This document shows, one piece after another, positions 33,769 through 43,555 of a stretch of 64,000 nt of DNA. The notes below the pieces were generated by a model. It saw only the letters and a list, made by a program, of their open reading frames with translations, was not told where the DNA came from and ran no database searches. The stretch spans positions 1 through 64,000 of the forward strand of contig DASVYC010000105.1 of the NCBI GenBank assembly GCA_036392375.1, given 5' to 3'. The stretch is from JAFEBO01 sp036392375 (GTDB lineage: Bacteria; Planctomycetota; Phycisphaerae; Phycisphaerales; UBA1924). Made by a program: the position numbers and the translations under genes. How positions within the stretch are numbered: position 1 is the first letter of the stretch; every line of letters starts with the position of its first letter.

Positions 33769-36315
33769 ATGCAATACGCGCGAATCAGCGGCGGTAGCGT
33801 GCTACGGCGGATCGGGGGCGTGGTGGCCGCGGGGGCGATGCTGTGCACCGCGGGGTGTCCGCCGTACTACGGGTTCCCGCCCTCTGAAGCGGATGTTCTG
33901 CCCGGGGCGCGGGTGATCACGTCGCTCTTCGAAGACGCGTTGATCGAGAATCAGGGCGTGACCCGCCGGGTCATCGTCACGGTCAGCGACGGCGTCGTCG
34001 AGTCCTACGCCTGGCTCGAGAGCGATCCGAACAATCCGGCAACCAGCATCGTGACGTTGCCGGGCCTCTCGGCGCAGCGGGGGTGGTTGGTCCGGGTCAC
34101 CCCGGGCACGGTCGACCTGGTGCTGAAGACTGACAATGGCGTGGTGTTCCTTGAGGGTCAGGCCGATGGCACGTTTGACGGACCGCCGCGGACGATCGAC
34201 ACGGGCCTGCTCGACACGGTGGACGGCAACGGCGTGTCCTTCGCCGACCGCGACAACGACGGCGACATCGACTTGATTGTCGCGGGCAGCGATCCCAACA
34301 CCGTTCCGCCCGGCGCCGTCGTCGTGCGACTCTTGGTGAACGACGGCAACGGCAACTTCACCAGCCCGCAGACCGTGCAGCAGCCGCAGGACGTCTTGGT
34401 GCTCACCGATCTCGCGACCGGCGACCTCAACAACGACGGCAAGCCCGAGATCGCGGTGTGCGGAACGACCACGCGCTTCATGACCGTGAACGGTCTGGGA
34501 ACGCTGGAGTTCTACTCCACCACAACGGGCCAGAGCCAGGCGAACCCCACGTCGCCGATTGCCGGCACCCAGGGTGATTGCGTGCTGGCCGATCTCAACG
34601 CCGACGGGCGCTCGGACTTCGTGTTCACGCAGGTCTCGGGCGGCGTCGGTGTGCGGCTGGCGCAGGCCGATGGCTCGCTGGGTGCGGCGCAGAGTTATCC
34701 CGGAGGGCTGTCGCGACGGGTGGTCGTCGGCGACTTCAACGCCGACGGCAAGGCCGACGTGGCCTCGCACTCGTTCGCGGCGGCGAACATCACGGTTCGC
34801 CACGGCGACGGGACGGGTGCGCTGGCCGCGCCGATCGTTATTGACGCGCCGGGGAACGCGGGGCGTCTGGGCTTTGTGCCCAAGGTTTCCGGCTCTGAAG
34901 TGCCGGCGTTCTTGTACACGACCGATCCGCCCCGCGGTGTGATCCAGAGCTACGCGTTCGGGCCCGACGGGCCGCTCTCGACCGATCGCCGCGCCTTCGC
35001 GCGCGACGGCAGCACTCCGGTCTCAACCAAGGACGCCGCGGTCGCCGACGTGAACGGCGACGGATACCTCGATGTCATCGCCTCCGAGAGCAACACCAGC
35101 GAGTTCAACTTCGCCCTGAATGCCGGCGATGGCACCGGCCTGTTCCTGCCCGTTCGCAGCGATCGGCTGTCCACCATCGACCGCATCGCGACGATGCGTC
35201 CGATCGACGGGCAGGGCGACGCGCGTGCCGCGGTCGCGGTTGCGCGAGCCGGCTCTACGTCGGGATTGGTGGTGCGGCTGAACAGCACGACGAACCCGAC
35301 CGACTGGATCGCGACCTCGCTGTTCACGCTGCCCGAGGTCGGCTTGGATGTGGGGGCCGGCGACTTCGACGGCGACGGCCTCGACGACGCGGTCTATTGC
35401 CACAGCGTCGGGCCCAACGCGATCACCACCGTGATGCAGCAACCGGGCGGCAGCTTTGTGGTCGGTCCCTCGTTCGCGGCGTCCGGTGGAGCGTGGTCAC
35501 GCGTGGCCACGGGAGACATCAACGGCGACCACGTTGCGGATGTGATCGTGCTGGATGCCGCCGCGGGGACGATGCGGGTGCTGGGGAACACGGGCGAGGG
35601 CGCGTTCGCCGCGTTGGGCTCGTTCGCGATGCCTCCGCCGCTGTCGGCGAATGTCGAGGTCGGTGACGTGGACGGCGACGGTAAGGCGGACGTGATCGTC
35701 GGGGCCGGACCGCAGGGTTTGGCGAACGGATCGGTGCGGATCGTGCGGGGTGACGGAGCGGGCGGGTTCCTCGATTCGACGTTCATCCCGGCAGTAGCAC
35801 CGGTTACAAGCGTGGCCCGTGCCGACATGGACGGCGACGGGACGAATGATCTGCTGTTCACCACTTCCTCGGGCTCTCCGTCGCTCGACGGCTCGCTGGG
35901 CTTTGTGCGCGGCACGCCGACGGGGTTCGGCGGGCAGCCGGTGTCGTACCACTACATCCGGGGCGATCCCAAGGCTGTGTTCGCGGTCGACCTGCGGAGC
36001 CCCATCGGAACTCGGCGTGTCGCGTCAACCGGAGTCGTCGAGGTGCTGGTCGCGGGGTACACGAATCTGCAGCCGTACGAGGGCCTCTCAGTTCTCACGC
36101 CGCGCTCGTCGGCGACGTGCGTGGGGGATCTGAACGCCGACGGCTTGGTGGACGACCTCGACTTCCAGATCTTCGCTCTGGCGTACAACATCCTCGACTG
36201 TGCCGACCCGGGGATGCCCGCGGGGTGTCCGAGCGACCTCAACAACGACGCGGTGGTGGACGACGCGGACTTCCAGGTCTTTGTGGTGGCGTACAACGCC
36301 GTGCTCTGCGAATGA
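33769..36315 (+). CDS. FG-GAP/VCBS repeat lipoprotein with dockerin
   Basis: An 848-residue protein. The N-terminus ends in a lipobox-like LCTAGC (Cys about residue 30) followed by PPYYGFPP, so it is probably lipid-anchored. About nine FG-GAP calcium-loop repeats follow, of the form D-x-N/D-x-D-G-x-x-D: DRDNDGDIDLIV, DLNNDGKPEIAV, DLNADGRSDFVF, DFNADGKADVAS, DVNGDGYLDVIA, DFDGDGLDDAVY, DINGDHVADVIV, DVDGDGKADVIV, DMDGDGTNDLLF. Together these would fold as an integrin-alpha-like seven-bladed propeller. The dockerin is 784-848, ending CE. A lipid anchor plus a C-terminal dockerin in one chain is odd and suggests the dockerin binds a partner rather than merely anchoring. A TACGCT -10-like box lies at 33740. 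Confidence 0.85.
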   Translation: MQYARISGGSVLRRIGGVVAAGAMLCTAGCPPYYGFPPSEADVLPGARVITSLFEDALIENQGVTRRVIVTVSDGVVESYAWLESDPNNPATSIVTLPGLSAQRGWLVRVTPGTVDLVLKTDNGVVFLEGQADGTFDGPPRTIDTGLLDTVDGNGVSFADRDNDGDIDLIVAGSDPNTVPPGAVVVRLLVNDGNGNFTSPQTVQQPQDVLVLTDLATGDLNNDGKPEIAVCGTTTRFMTVNGLGTLEFYSTTTGQSQANPTSPIAGTQGDCVLADLNADGRSDFVFTQVSGGVGVRLAQADGSLGAAQSYPGGLSRRVVVGDFNADGKADVASHSFAAANITVRHGDGTGALAAPIVIDAPGNAGRLGFVPKVSGSEVPAFLYTTDPPRGVIQSYAFGPDGPLSTDRRAFARDGSTPVSTKDAAVADVNGDGYLDVIASESNTSEFNFALNAGDGTGLFLPVRSDRLSTIDRIATMRPIDGQGDARAAVAVARAGSTSGLVVRLNSTTNPTDWIATSLFTLPEVGLDVGAGDFDGDGLDDAVYCHSVGPNAITTVMQQPGGSFVVGPSFAASGGAWSRVATGDINGDHVADVIVLDAAAGTMRVLGNTGEGAFAALGSFAMPPPLSANVEVGDVDGDGKADVIVGAGPQGLANGSVRIVRGDGAGGFLDSTFIPAVAPVTSVARADMDGDGTNDLLFTTSSGSPSLDGSLGFVRGTPTGFGGQPVSYHYIRGDPKAVFAVDLRSPIGTRRVASTGVVEVLVAGYTNLQPYEGLSVLTPRSSATCVGDLNADGLVDDLDFQIFALAYNILDCADPGMPAGCPSDLNNDAVVDDADFQVFVVAYNAVLCE

Positions 36316-36391
36316 GTCTCGCTCCGCGGCTCGGTCGGTGCCCGTGAGGGGCAGAAGAAAGGGTTTCGTGACCGGGGGGTCGCACAACCCC

Positions 36392-36420
36392 TTGGTGAAT
36401 GCACGTCGCGGTGGTAGGCT
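36392..36420 (+). promoter_or_regulatory. Candidate promoter of the dockerin gene at 36465
   Basis: TTGGTG (36392-36397), a 17-base spacer, and TAGGCT (36415-36420), 44 bases before the ATG. Seen by eye; it fits a TAnnnT -10 pattern recurring upstream of other array genes. Confidence 0.35.
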
Positions 36421-36464
36421 GCTCAATCACGCGGCCCGTGCTGCTTCGTGAAGGGAGAAGGTCC

Positions 36465-38075
36465 ATGCGATCGACGTTTGGTTTTCGCGGTTGTGGGTCT
36501 GGGACCTTTGGCTTGAGCGCAGTGGTTCTGTGCGTTCTGGCGGGGACCGCGTCGGCGCAGCTCATCAACAGGGTCCAGGGCGTGGTCGACAACCGGCACA
36601 GCGTCGAGGACGCCGCCGCGTTGGCCAACGCCGACATCGCCATGGCCGGTGATTCCTACAACTTCCTCGGCGGTTTCAACAGCTCCGCGACGCTCACTCG
36701 CGCCGCGGCCGACGGCGTGCCGATCTGGCACCTCACGATCAGCGAGCCCAACGCCTTCCCCAGCGCCTTCGGCGTCCGTGAGACGCCGAGCGGAAACCTG
36801 GTGCTCGGCTTTTACCGGGACTTCGGCGTGGACACCGTCTGCCTCGCCAGCATCTCGTCGGGCGGCGGCGTCAACTGGGTCAAGCGCTTCCCCGGCTCGC
36901 GCGGCTTCCCCGGCTCCGGCATGGAGATCGACACGAGCAGCGGCCCGGCCGCGGCGATCGTGGCGTCGCAGTACGACCAGCAGGCGCCGCTGGGCGGTCA
37001 GTTGCTCCGCGTCGACGTTGCCACCGGTGGGCTTGTCTTTAATCGCGTCTACACGCCCAGCAATCCGCAGGAAGTCAACGATGTCATGTTCTCGGATGTC
37101 GTGCGCACGCCGGGTGGCGATTACTTTGTGACCGGGACGGTGACGCGACTGATCAACGGCGAGATCTACGACACCGATCTCTTCGCCGCCCGTCTCCACG
37201 CCGGCACCGGTGCCGTGGTCTGGGCCAAGGCCATCGGCACGCCGCTCGACCCCGAGCGTGGCTACGGCTACGAGACCGGGCGCGGGATCGAGCTCGCCAC
37301 GGACGGCAGCGTCGTCGTGGCGGGACAGATCAACAACCCCGTCGAGACCTTCGGACCCGACGGCGGCGTGCACATCCGCTTCGACGCCGCCACCGGCGCC
37401 ATCCTCGCTCAGAGCACCATCCTCGACGTGCAGGTCGCCGCCGCCTCGGTGGACCGCGACAGCTCGGGGAACATGGTCATCAGCGGCACGCGCGCGTTCG
37501 GCGACGGCCAGGGCCAGCCCAACATGTGGCTGATCGACGAGAGCACGCTCGCGCTTCAGTGGCGCCGCGAGTACAACACCAGCACCAGCTTCGGGAACGA
37601 CGCCGTTCCGCACAAAGCGACCACCGGTGGCTACGTGCTCGTCGGCAATCACTTTTCCAACAACCCCATCGGTGTGCCCGATCAGATGTTCATCTGGGCC
37701 GACGGCACAGGCGATGACGGTTGCACGGCGATCCTGGTCGAGCCGATTCAGCCGCCGGTCACGCTGCTGAGCAACGACGTGCTGCTGACGCTCACGCTCG
37801 ACAGCCGCAGCTTCTCGTACGCACCGACGGTCGTCCCGGTGACGCTCTCCACCAACCTGGCGTGCGAGCCGGTCGGCTGCGTCGGCGATCTCAACAACGA
37901 CGGCCTGGTGGACGATGCCGACTTCGTGATCTTCGCGGAGGCGTACAACATCCTCGACTGCTTCGACCCCGGCATGACTGCGGGCTGCCCGGCGGACCTG
38001 AACAGCGACGGCTTCGTGGACGATGCGGACTTTGTCATCTTTGCCGATGCCTACAACCAGCTCCTGTGCCCGTGA
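36465..38075 (+). CDS. Secreted propeller-like protein with dockerin
   Basis: A 536-residue protein. The signal peptide ends GTASA (about residue 31). The body (about 40-465) has WD/PQQ-like blades: PIWHLTISEPNAFPSAFGVR, GNLVLGFYRDFG, GVNWVKRFPGS, DYFVTGTVTRL, VVWAKAIGTPLDP, GSVVVAGQINNP. The repeated V-x-W-x-R/K and V-V-A-G strands suggest a quinoprotein-like propeller without visible cofactor ligands. It is paralogous over its length to the gene at 43556. The dockerin is 472-536 with GMTAGCP at the centre, ending CP. GGGAGAAGG precedes ATG 36465. Confidence 0.84.
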   Translation: MRSTFGFRGCGSGTFGLSAVVLCVLAGTASAQLINRVQGVVDNRHSVEDAAALANADIAMAGDSYNFLGGFNSSATLTRAAADGVPIWHLTISEPNAFPSAFGVRETPSGNLVLGFYRDFGVDTVCLASISSGGGVNWVKRFPGSRGFPGSGMEIDTSSGPAAAIVASQYDQQAPLGGQLLRVDVATGGLVFNRVYTPSNPQEVNDVMFSDVVRTPGGDYFVTGTVTRLINGEIYDTDLFAARLHAGTGAVVWAKAIGTPLDPERGYGYETGRGIELATDGSVVVAGQINNPVETFGPDGGVHIRFDAATGAILAQSTILDVQVAAASVDRDSSGNMVISGTRAFGDGQGQPNMWLIDESTLALQWRREYNTSTSFGNDAVPHKATTGGYVLVGNHFSNNPIGVPDQMFIWADGTGDDGCTAILVEPIQPPVTLLSNDVLLTLTLDSRSFSYAPTVVPVTLSTNLACEPVGCVGDLNNDGLVDDADFVIFAEAYNILDCFDPGMTAGCPADLNSDGFVDDADFVIFADAYNQLLCP

Positions 38076-38100
38076 TCGCGGCACAGGGCAGGAGTGTGTG

Positions 38101-39813
38101 ATGCTGAAGTTGATCACGCTGGTCGCTCTCGCGGCCGCGCCCGCGTTGGGTGCGTCGCCCTTCTCGTACCGCTACTTCAAGCAGCCTCGGGCGTTGACGC
38201 TGGACGCCGGGCGGGTCGCCGTGTTCGGTGGCCTGGGTGATCGCTCCGCGCTCGCGGTGCGGGGCCTGGAGGGCGTCGCCGACGCGCAGCTCCCGATTCC
38301 CGGGCTGACGCTCGCGCGGGTTGCGGCCGAGGCCCGCGATCCGCTGTCGGTCCAGGCGTTGGTGGGGGAGGCGGCTCGAGCGAGCGACGCCGGCTTCGTG
38401 TCGCCGGTCTTTGTCGGCGAGGACGGCGGCCCTCTGATCGTGACGCGCGAGGTCCTGGTCGGGTTTGCCGAGGATCTGACGCCGGCGCAAGCCCGCGCGG
38501 TGCTGGCGGAGATGATCGAGGGCGACCTGATCGACGAGGCGGTGGGTGATTCGCCCAACGTGTTCCGCGTGCGGGCTCATGCGCGCAACGGCTTCGACGT
38601 GCTCGCGGCGGCCAACGCGCTGGCCGATCACCCCGAGGTCCGCTTCGCCGAGCCGGACATGATCTTCACCGGCCGCGGCGCGTTGATCCCCAACGACCCG
38701 AATTTTCCGGACGCGTGGGCGTTCCAGAACACGGCGCAGTTCGGCGGCGTCCCCGGGCAGGACATGAACGCGCCCGCCGCGTGGGACATCACCACCGGCA
38801 GCAACGCGATCATCACCGTCGTCATCGACACCGGAGTGGACCCGGCACATCCCGACCTGAATCTCCGCCTCCCCGGCGGGGACGCCACCGGCGGCAGCGG
38901 TCAGGGCGCGCCGGGCAACGCCTGCGACAACCACGGCACCCCTGTCGCCGGCAACATCTCCGGCACGATTAACAACAACCTCGGCAGCAGCGGCCTGGCG
39001 CCCGCCACGCGGGTCGCGTCGTCGCGAGCATTCATCAGCAGCCTGGCCTGTGACGGCTCGTGGACCAGCCAGGCGAGCTGGACCGTCGGCGCGCTGTCGT
39101 TCGCGCAGTTCATCTCCGCCCGCGTCACCAACAACAGCAACTACTACGGCTTCACGTCGAGTTCGATCGCGGACAAGTACGCCAGCACCAAGACCGCCGG
39201 CATCGTGCACTTCGCCAGCGCCGGGAACAACGGCACGGGCACCATCTCGTATCCGTCCAGCCTGCCCTCGGTGAACGCCGTCGCGGCCCTCGATCCCAAC
39301 GGGCTCCGGGTCGGGTTCAGCCAGTTCGGAACGGGCCTGGACTTCTCGGCCCCGGGCGTCTCCATCCACAGCACCGATCGCGTGGGCGGCAGCGGCTACA
39401 GCGCCAATGACTACGCCTTCGTGTCGGGCACGTCGTTCGCTTCGCCGCTCACCGCCGCGGTCGCGGCGCTGCTCCTCTCGTACCAGAGCACCCTGACCCC
39501 GGCCCAGGTCGAGCGGGCCATGCAGCAGGGCGCGCGCAACATCGGAGCGGCCGGGTACGACACCGGCTCAGGCTGGGGATTTGTGGACGCCTTCCGCTCG
39601 CTCGAGCGCGTGCGCTGCCCGGCCGACCTGAGCTTTGACAGCGTGGTGGACGACGCCGACTTCCTCGCATTCGCGGTGTCCTACGACGTCTTGCTCTGCA
39701 CCGCTCCGGCCATGCCGCTGGTCTGTTCCGCCGACATCAACGCCGACAACGTCGTGGATGACGTTGATTTCGTGCTCTTCGCGGCGGCGTACGACGCGCT
39801 GCTGTGTCCCTGA
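38101..39813 (+). CDS. Secreted subtilisin-like serine protease (S8) with dockerin
   Basis: A 570-residue exported protease. The signal peptide ends PALGA (residue 18). A propeptide-like region (about 100-190: VFVGEDGGPLIVTREVLVGF, PNVFRVRAHARNG) resembles inhibitor I9-type prodomains. The catalytic domain carries the full triad: Asp243 in VVIDTGVD, His278 in DNHGTPVAGN, Ser445 in VSGTSFASP, with the oxyanion Asn376 in ASAGNNG. The domain order is as in secreted subtilases. The dockerin is 506-570, divergent (CTAPAMPLVCSADI) but with all four cysteines, ending CP. It lies 25 bases after the preceding stop, with AGGAG, so probably transcribed with it. Confidence 0.92.
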   Translation: MLKLITLVALAAAPALGASPFSYRYFKQPRALTLDAGRVAVFGGLGDRSALAVRGLEGVADAQLPIPGLTLARVAAEARDPLSVQALVGEAARASDAGFVSPVFVGEDGGPLIVTREVLVGFAEDLTPAQARAVLAEMIEGDLIDEAVGDSPNVFRVRAHARNGFDVLAAANALADHPEVRFAEPDMIFTGRGALIPNDPNFPDAWAFQNTAQFGGVPGQDMNAPAAWDITTGSNAIITVVIDTGVDPAHPDLNLRLPGGDATGGSGQGAPGNACDNHGTPVAGNISGTINNNLGSSGLAPATRVASSRAFISSLACDGSWTSQASWTVGALSFAQFISARVTNNSNYYGFTSSSIADKYASTKTAGIVHFASAGNNGTGTISYPSSLPSVNAVAALDPNGLRVGFSQFGTGLDFSAPGVSIHSTDRVGGSGYSANDYAFVSGTSFASPLTAAVAALLLSYQSTLTPAQVERAMQQGARNIGAAGYDTGSGWGFVDAFRSLERVRCPADLSFDSVVDDADFLAFAVSYDVLLCTAPAMPLVCSADINADNVVDDVDFVLFAAAYDALLCP

Positions 39814-40001
39814 ACACCCCACCGGGAAAGTCGGATAGTCCGGGTGGATTTGGCAAGGGCCCGGGCGCGGGCGAACATCTGCTGCGTGGATCGATCGCGG
39901 GGAACCGCGATTCCCTCGCACCCTGAGAGACAAGACAGCTCGCACGATCATCCGCCGAGGCCCGCCGCCTCGGCCGGAGGTTGTTGCCTCGGAGAGACTC
40001 C

Positions 40002-41603
40002 ATGCACAGACCTCTCGCGTCCGCCGCTGTCACGCATCGCAACGCCGGGTTCGTCTGCTTCCTGCCCCTGGGGCTCGCGCTGCTCGCGGGTGCCGCGGCG
40101 AACGCCGACACGACACCCCCCGCGATGCTCGATCCCAACCTCCAAGTCACGACGGTCGTGAACACCGGCCTGACGCAGCCGATCGCGATGGTGTTCCTTG
40201 GCGCGAATGACTTCTTCGTGCTCGAGAAGGCCTCGGGCCAGGTCAAGCGGGTCATCAACGGCGTAGTGCAGGCCACGCCGGCGCTCGATCTCGCCGTGAA
40301 CTCGGCGTCGGAGCGTGGACTCCTGAGCATGGCGCTCGATCCCGATTTCGTGAGCAACAAGTTTGTGTATATCCGCTGGACCGAGAGCAGCATCGGCTCG
40401 GACACGGGCGTGACCGCGAACGTCGCGCTCCTGGGTAACCGCGTCGATCGCTTCGTGTGGAACGGCAGCACGCTGGCCTTTGACCGCAACGTTGTCCTGC
40501 TCCGTGCCCGTCAGACCGACAACGTCGCCGTGCCCGGACACCCCGGAACCACCAACGCCAACGAGAACGGCAATCACAACGGCGGCGTGATCCGCTTCGG
40601 GCCCGACGACAAGCTGTACATCTACACCGGCGATCTCGGCCGCCGCGGCTGGATGCAGAATCTCGCCAACGGGCCGTTCCTCACCGCCCCGTTTGTCGAC
40701 GACACCTTCGGCGGTCCGGCCCCCGACAACGCCCACCTCTCGGGTGTGATCCTCCGCCTGAATACCGACGGCACCGCGCCCGCCGACAACCCGTTCTTCG
40801 CCGCCGGCGCCGCGCTGGGGGGCGAGGTCGGGGCCAACGTGCAGAAGATCTACTCCTACGGCCATCGCAACGGCTTCGGGATGGCTTTCGATCCGTTCAC
40901 GGGTTCGCTCTGGGAGACAGAGAACGCCGACGACGCGTACAGCGAGCTCAACCGCGTCGTCCCGGGGATGAACGGCGGATGGATTCAGATCGCCGGTCCG
41001 CTCGCCCGATTCCCCGATTTCAAGCTGATCGAGACGACCCAGTTCACGCAGGCGCTGCAGCAGGTCCGCTTCCCGCCCACCCGCCTCGTGTACAGCGCCG
41101 CCGCCGCGATGTCGCGCATGGTCATGCTGCCGGGCGCGGTCTACGTGGATCCAGATTTCAGTTGGCGCTACGAGATCGGCCCTTCGGGCACGGCGTTCGT
41201 CTCGGGCGATGCACTCGGTCCGGAGTACAACGGCACGCTGTGGATCGGCTCGGCCCGGTCCAACGCCCAGGTGGGCGCCAACGGCGGCTCGCTGTACCGC
41301 TTCCGTATGTCCAGCGACCGGCTGCGCGTCGATGTCAGCGCCGATCCGCGGCTCGCCGATCGCGTCGCCGACAATCTCTTCCGCAACCAGAAGTTTGATG
41401 GCACCGAGAGCGAGACGCTCCGCATCGGCACCGGCTTTGGCATCACGCCCGACATCGTGCAGGGACCCGACGGCAACCTCTACGTCGTCTCGAACACCGA
41501 CAACGCGATTTACAAGATCAGCCGCGTACCCGCGGCAGTCCCGACTCGATTCCAGCAGGAAGACTCGTTCCCGATCACCGGCGGAAAGGTGGAATCTCGA
41601 TGA
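40002..41603 (+). CDS. Secreted PQQ-dependent sugar dehydrogenase-like protein, no dockerin
   Basis: A 533-residue exported protein. The signal peptide ends GAAANA (about residue 34). A six-bladed soluble glucose/aldose dehydrogenase-type propeller follows: IAMVFLGANDFFVLEKASG, SERGLLSMALDPDF, the catalytic-His motif NHNGGVIRFGPDDKLYIYTG, GVILRLNTDGTAPADNPF, YGHRNGFGMAFDPFTGSLWETE and GPDGNLYVVSNTDNAIYKI. By family it would oxidise a sugar or similar alcohol with PQQ; substrate is unknown. It is a paralogue of the dockerin-bearing gene at 51109 but ends without any sorting domain. Its stop overlaps the start of the next gene (ATGA), so a PEP-CTERM-like protein is translationally coupled to it. 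Confidence 0.88.
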   Translation: MHRPLASAAVTHRNAGFVCFLPLGLALLAGAAANADTTPPAMLDPNLQVTTVVNTGLTQPIAMVFLGANDFFVLEKASGQVKRVINGVVQATPALDLAVNSASERGLLSMALDPDFVSNKFVYIRWTESSIGSDTGVTANVALLGNRVDRFVWNGSTLAFDRNVVLLRARQTDNVAVPGHPGTTNANENGNHNGGVIRFGPDDKLYIYTGDLGRRGWMQNLANGPFLTAPFVDDTFGGPAPDNAHLSGVILRLNTDGTAPADNPFFAAGAALGGEVGANVQKIYSYGHRNGFGMAFDPFTGSLWETENADDAYSELNRVVPGMNGGWIQIAGPLARFPDFKLIETTQFTQALQQVRFPPTRLVYSAAAAMSRMVMLPGAVYVDPDFSWRYEIGPSGTAFVSGDALGPEYNGTLWIGSARSNAQVGANGGSLYRFRMSSDRLRVDVSADPRLADRVADNLFRNQKFDGTESETLRIGTGFGITPDIVQGPDGNLYVVSNTDNAIYKISRVPAAVPTRFQQEDSFPITGGKVESR

Positions 41604-42304
41604 ACACGCGCACCAACATCCAGCTTGCGTTCCTCGGCGTCCTGATCTCGGCTCCCGCACTCCCGGCCTTGGCCCAGGATCTCATCATCAACGGCGGGTT
41701 TGAATCCGGCTTCGCGGGATGGACCCGCGTCGATCAGATCGGCAGCGAGGGGACGTTTCATCTTCAGAGCGGTGTCTCCAGTCCGGTGAACGCCTTCGGC
41801 GTTGTTGCGCCGCCGCAGGGCGTGAACGCGGCCATGACCGACTCGGTCGGCCCGGGCTCGCACGTCCTGTATCAGGATTTTCTGGTGCCGGTGCTGGTAC
41901 CCGGCGCGACGCTGCAGTTCTCGATCTTCATCAACAACGGCGCGGCCGCGTTCTCGACGCCCAACTCGCTGGACTTCGCCACGACCGCGCTCAATCAGCA
42001 GGTGCGCGTGGACATCCTCGCCGGCGGCAGCGACCCGTTCAGCACCGCGGCGGGCGACGTGCTTTTCACCGCGTTCCAGAGCGCCGCCGCCGACCCCCTT
42101 GTCTCCGGCTACACCACGTTCACCCTCGACGTCACCGCCCTGCTCGCGGCCCGCACGGGCCAGACGCTCCGGCTGCGGTTTGCGGAAGTGGACAACGTCA
42201 ACTTCTTCAACCTGGGCGTGGACGCGGTGAGCCTCACGATTCCAGCTCCCTCGGCGCTCGCGCTGCTTGGCATCGGAGCGGTTGCGCTGCGTCGGCGTCG
42301 TTGA
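41600..42304 (+). CDS. PEP-CTERM-like exported protein
   Basis: A 234-residue protein. The signal peptide ends LPALA (about residue 25). The body starts DLIINGGFESGFAGW and has QFSIFINNGAAAFSTPNSLD, QQVRVDILAGGSDPF and LRLRFAEVDNVNFFNLGVDAV, a choice-of-anchor beta-sandwich. The end is IPAPSALALLGIGAVALRRRR: a Pro-Ala-Pro motif, a short hydrophobic helix and an Arg cluster, i.e. a PEP-CTERM-type tripartite signal expected to be cut by an exosortase. No exosortase gene is in the window. The start overlaps the previous stop by four bases (ATGA). It is the only member of the region with this sorting type. Confidence 0.85.
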   Translation: MNTRTNIQLAFLGVLISAPALPALAQDLIINGGFESGFAGWTRVDQIGSEGTFHLQSGVSSPVNAFGVVAPPQGVNAAMTDSVGPGSHVLYQDFLVPVLVPGATLQFSIFINNGAAAFSTPNSLDFATTALNQQVRVDILAGGSDPFSTAAGDVLFTAFQSAAADPLVSGYTTFTLDVTALLAARTGQTLRLRFAEVDNVNFFNLGVDAVSLTIPAPSALALLGIGAVALRRRR

Positions 42305-42541
42305 GCCTCTCGAGCGGTTCCACAGCACGAGCCGCGGCGTGCCGCCACATCCCGGGGCGGCGTGTCGCGATTGAGAATGCCGACCCCGACAACGGTCCTC
42401 GCGGGTTCTCTCACGCCCCCCACCTTCCGCACAATCCGCAAGAAACTCGTCAGCGACCAAAACGCCCAGGGTCGCGGCGCGACATCTGGAGTGCCGCCGC
42501 TGGAGGAGAGTGCCCAGCGTTGGCCCATTGAGGATCCCAGC

Positions 42542-43411
42542 ATGACACACACGCGTGCGTTGGTTGCGTCGTCTCTTCTCGTCTGTTCCAGAGCCGTCGC
42601 CGACGTCGTCTCTCTCAGCCCGATTGCCGACAACACCCTGTACATCAGCACCACCGGCAGCGTCTCCAACGGCTCGGGAACCGCGATGTTCGCCGGGACC
42701 AACGCAGACATCAACGCCAGCCCCCGGCGTGCGCTGGTGCGGTTCGACGTGGCGTCGGTCGTCCCCGCCGGGGCGACGGTTGTGGCGGCGTCGCTCACGC
42801 TCGTTGAGGGCGGCTCGAACTTCGATGAACACACCTGCACGCTGCACCGCGTCACGAACTCCTGGGGAGAGGGCGCGTCGGTCGCGAACGGCGGCCAGGG
42901 CGGCGGCACGCTCGCCCAGACCGGCGACGCCACCTGGCTTCACCGCTCCTTCCCGACCACGCTCTGGACCAACCTCGGCGGCGACTTCAACCCGGTCGCC
43001 TCGGCGTCGCTCGCGGTGGGGGCGGGCGCTTCGTTCACATGGACCTCGGCCCAGCTCGCCGCCGATGTCCAGAGCATGGCGTCCGACCCCGCGAACAACT
43101 TCGGTTGGTTGGTCCGGGGCGAGGAGTCACTCTCCAAGACCGCCAAGAAGTTCTCGACCCGCGAGGACATCGCCGCGAACAGGCCCACTCTCGTGATCAG
43201 CTTCTTCCCGACCTGTCTGGGTGACCTGAACTCCGACGGCCTGGTCGATGACACCGACTTCGTGACCTTCGCGGGCGCGTACAACACGCTCGACTGCGCC
43301 GACCCGTCCATGCCCGCCGCCTGCCCGGCGGATCTGAACTTCGACGGATTCGTGGACGATGTCGACTTTGTCCTGTTCGCCGCGGCGTACAACGAGCTGC
43401 TGTGCCAGTGA
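42542..43411 (+). CDS. Secreted DNRLRE-domain protein with dockerin
   Basis: A 289-residue protein. The signal peptide is short (MTHTRALVASSLLVCSRAVA). A DNRLRE-type domain follows (about 23-215): SPIADNTLYISTTGSVSNGS, FAGTNADINASPRRALVRFD, VVAASLTLVEGGS, TCTLHRVTNSWGEG, FGWLVRGEES and RPTLVISFFP. This is a beta-jelly-roll common in modular extracellular proteins. The dockerin is 225-289, with AACPADL at the centre, ending CQ. Its second half differs by only a few residues from that of the next gene. GAGG precedes ATG 42542. Confidence 0.86.
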   Translation: MTHTRALVASSLLVCSRAVADVVSLSPIADNTLYISTTGSVSNGSGTAMFAGTNADINASPRRALVRFDVASVVPAGATVVAASLTLVEGGSNFDEHTCTLHRVTNSWGEGASVANGGQGGGTLAQTGDATWLHRSFPTTLWTNLGGDFNPVASASLAVGAGASFTWTSAQLAADVQSMASDPANNFGWLVRGEESLSKTAKKFSTREDIAANRPTLVISFFPTCLGDLNSDGLVDDTDFVTFAGAYNTLDCADPSMPAACPADLNFDGFVDDVDFVLFAAAYNELLCQ

Positions 43412-43555
43412 TGCCGCGGTATGAGGTTCCGAGCCGGGTTCGTTTGTTCTTCCTGCCGATTTTGTTCTTGCGGCATGCGCATCGGCGCAGTATGTTGTGC
43501 TTGGGGAGAGTGCGAGCCGGCGATGGTCGGCGTCGCGCCAGGAGGAGTCCAAATC

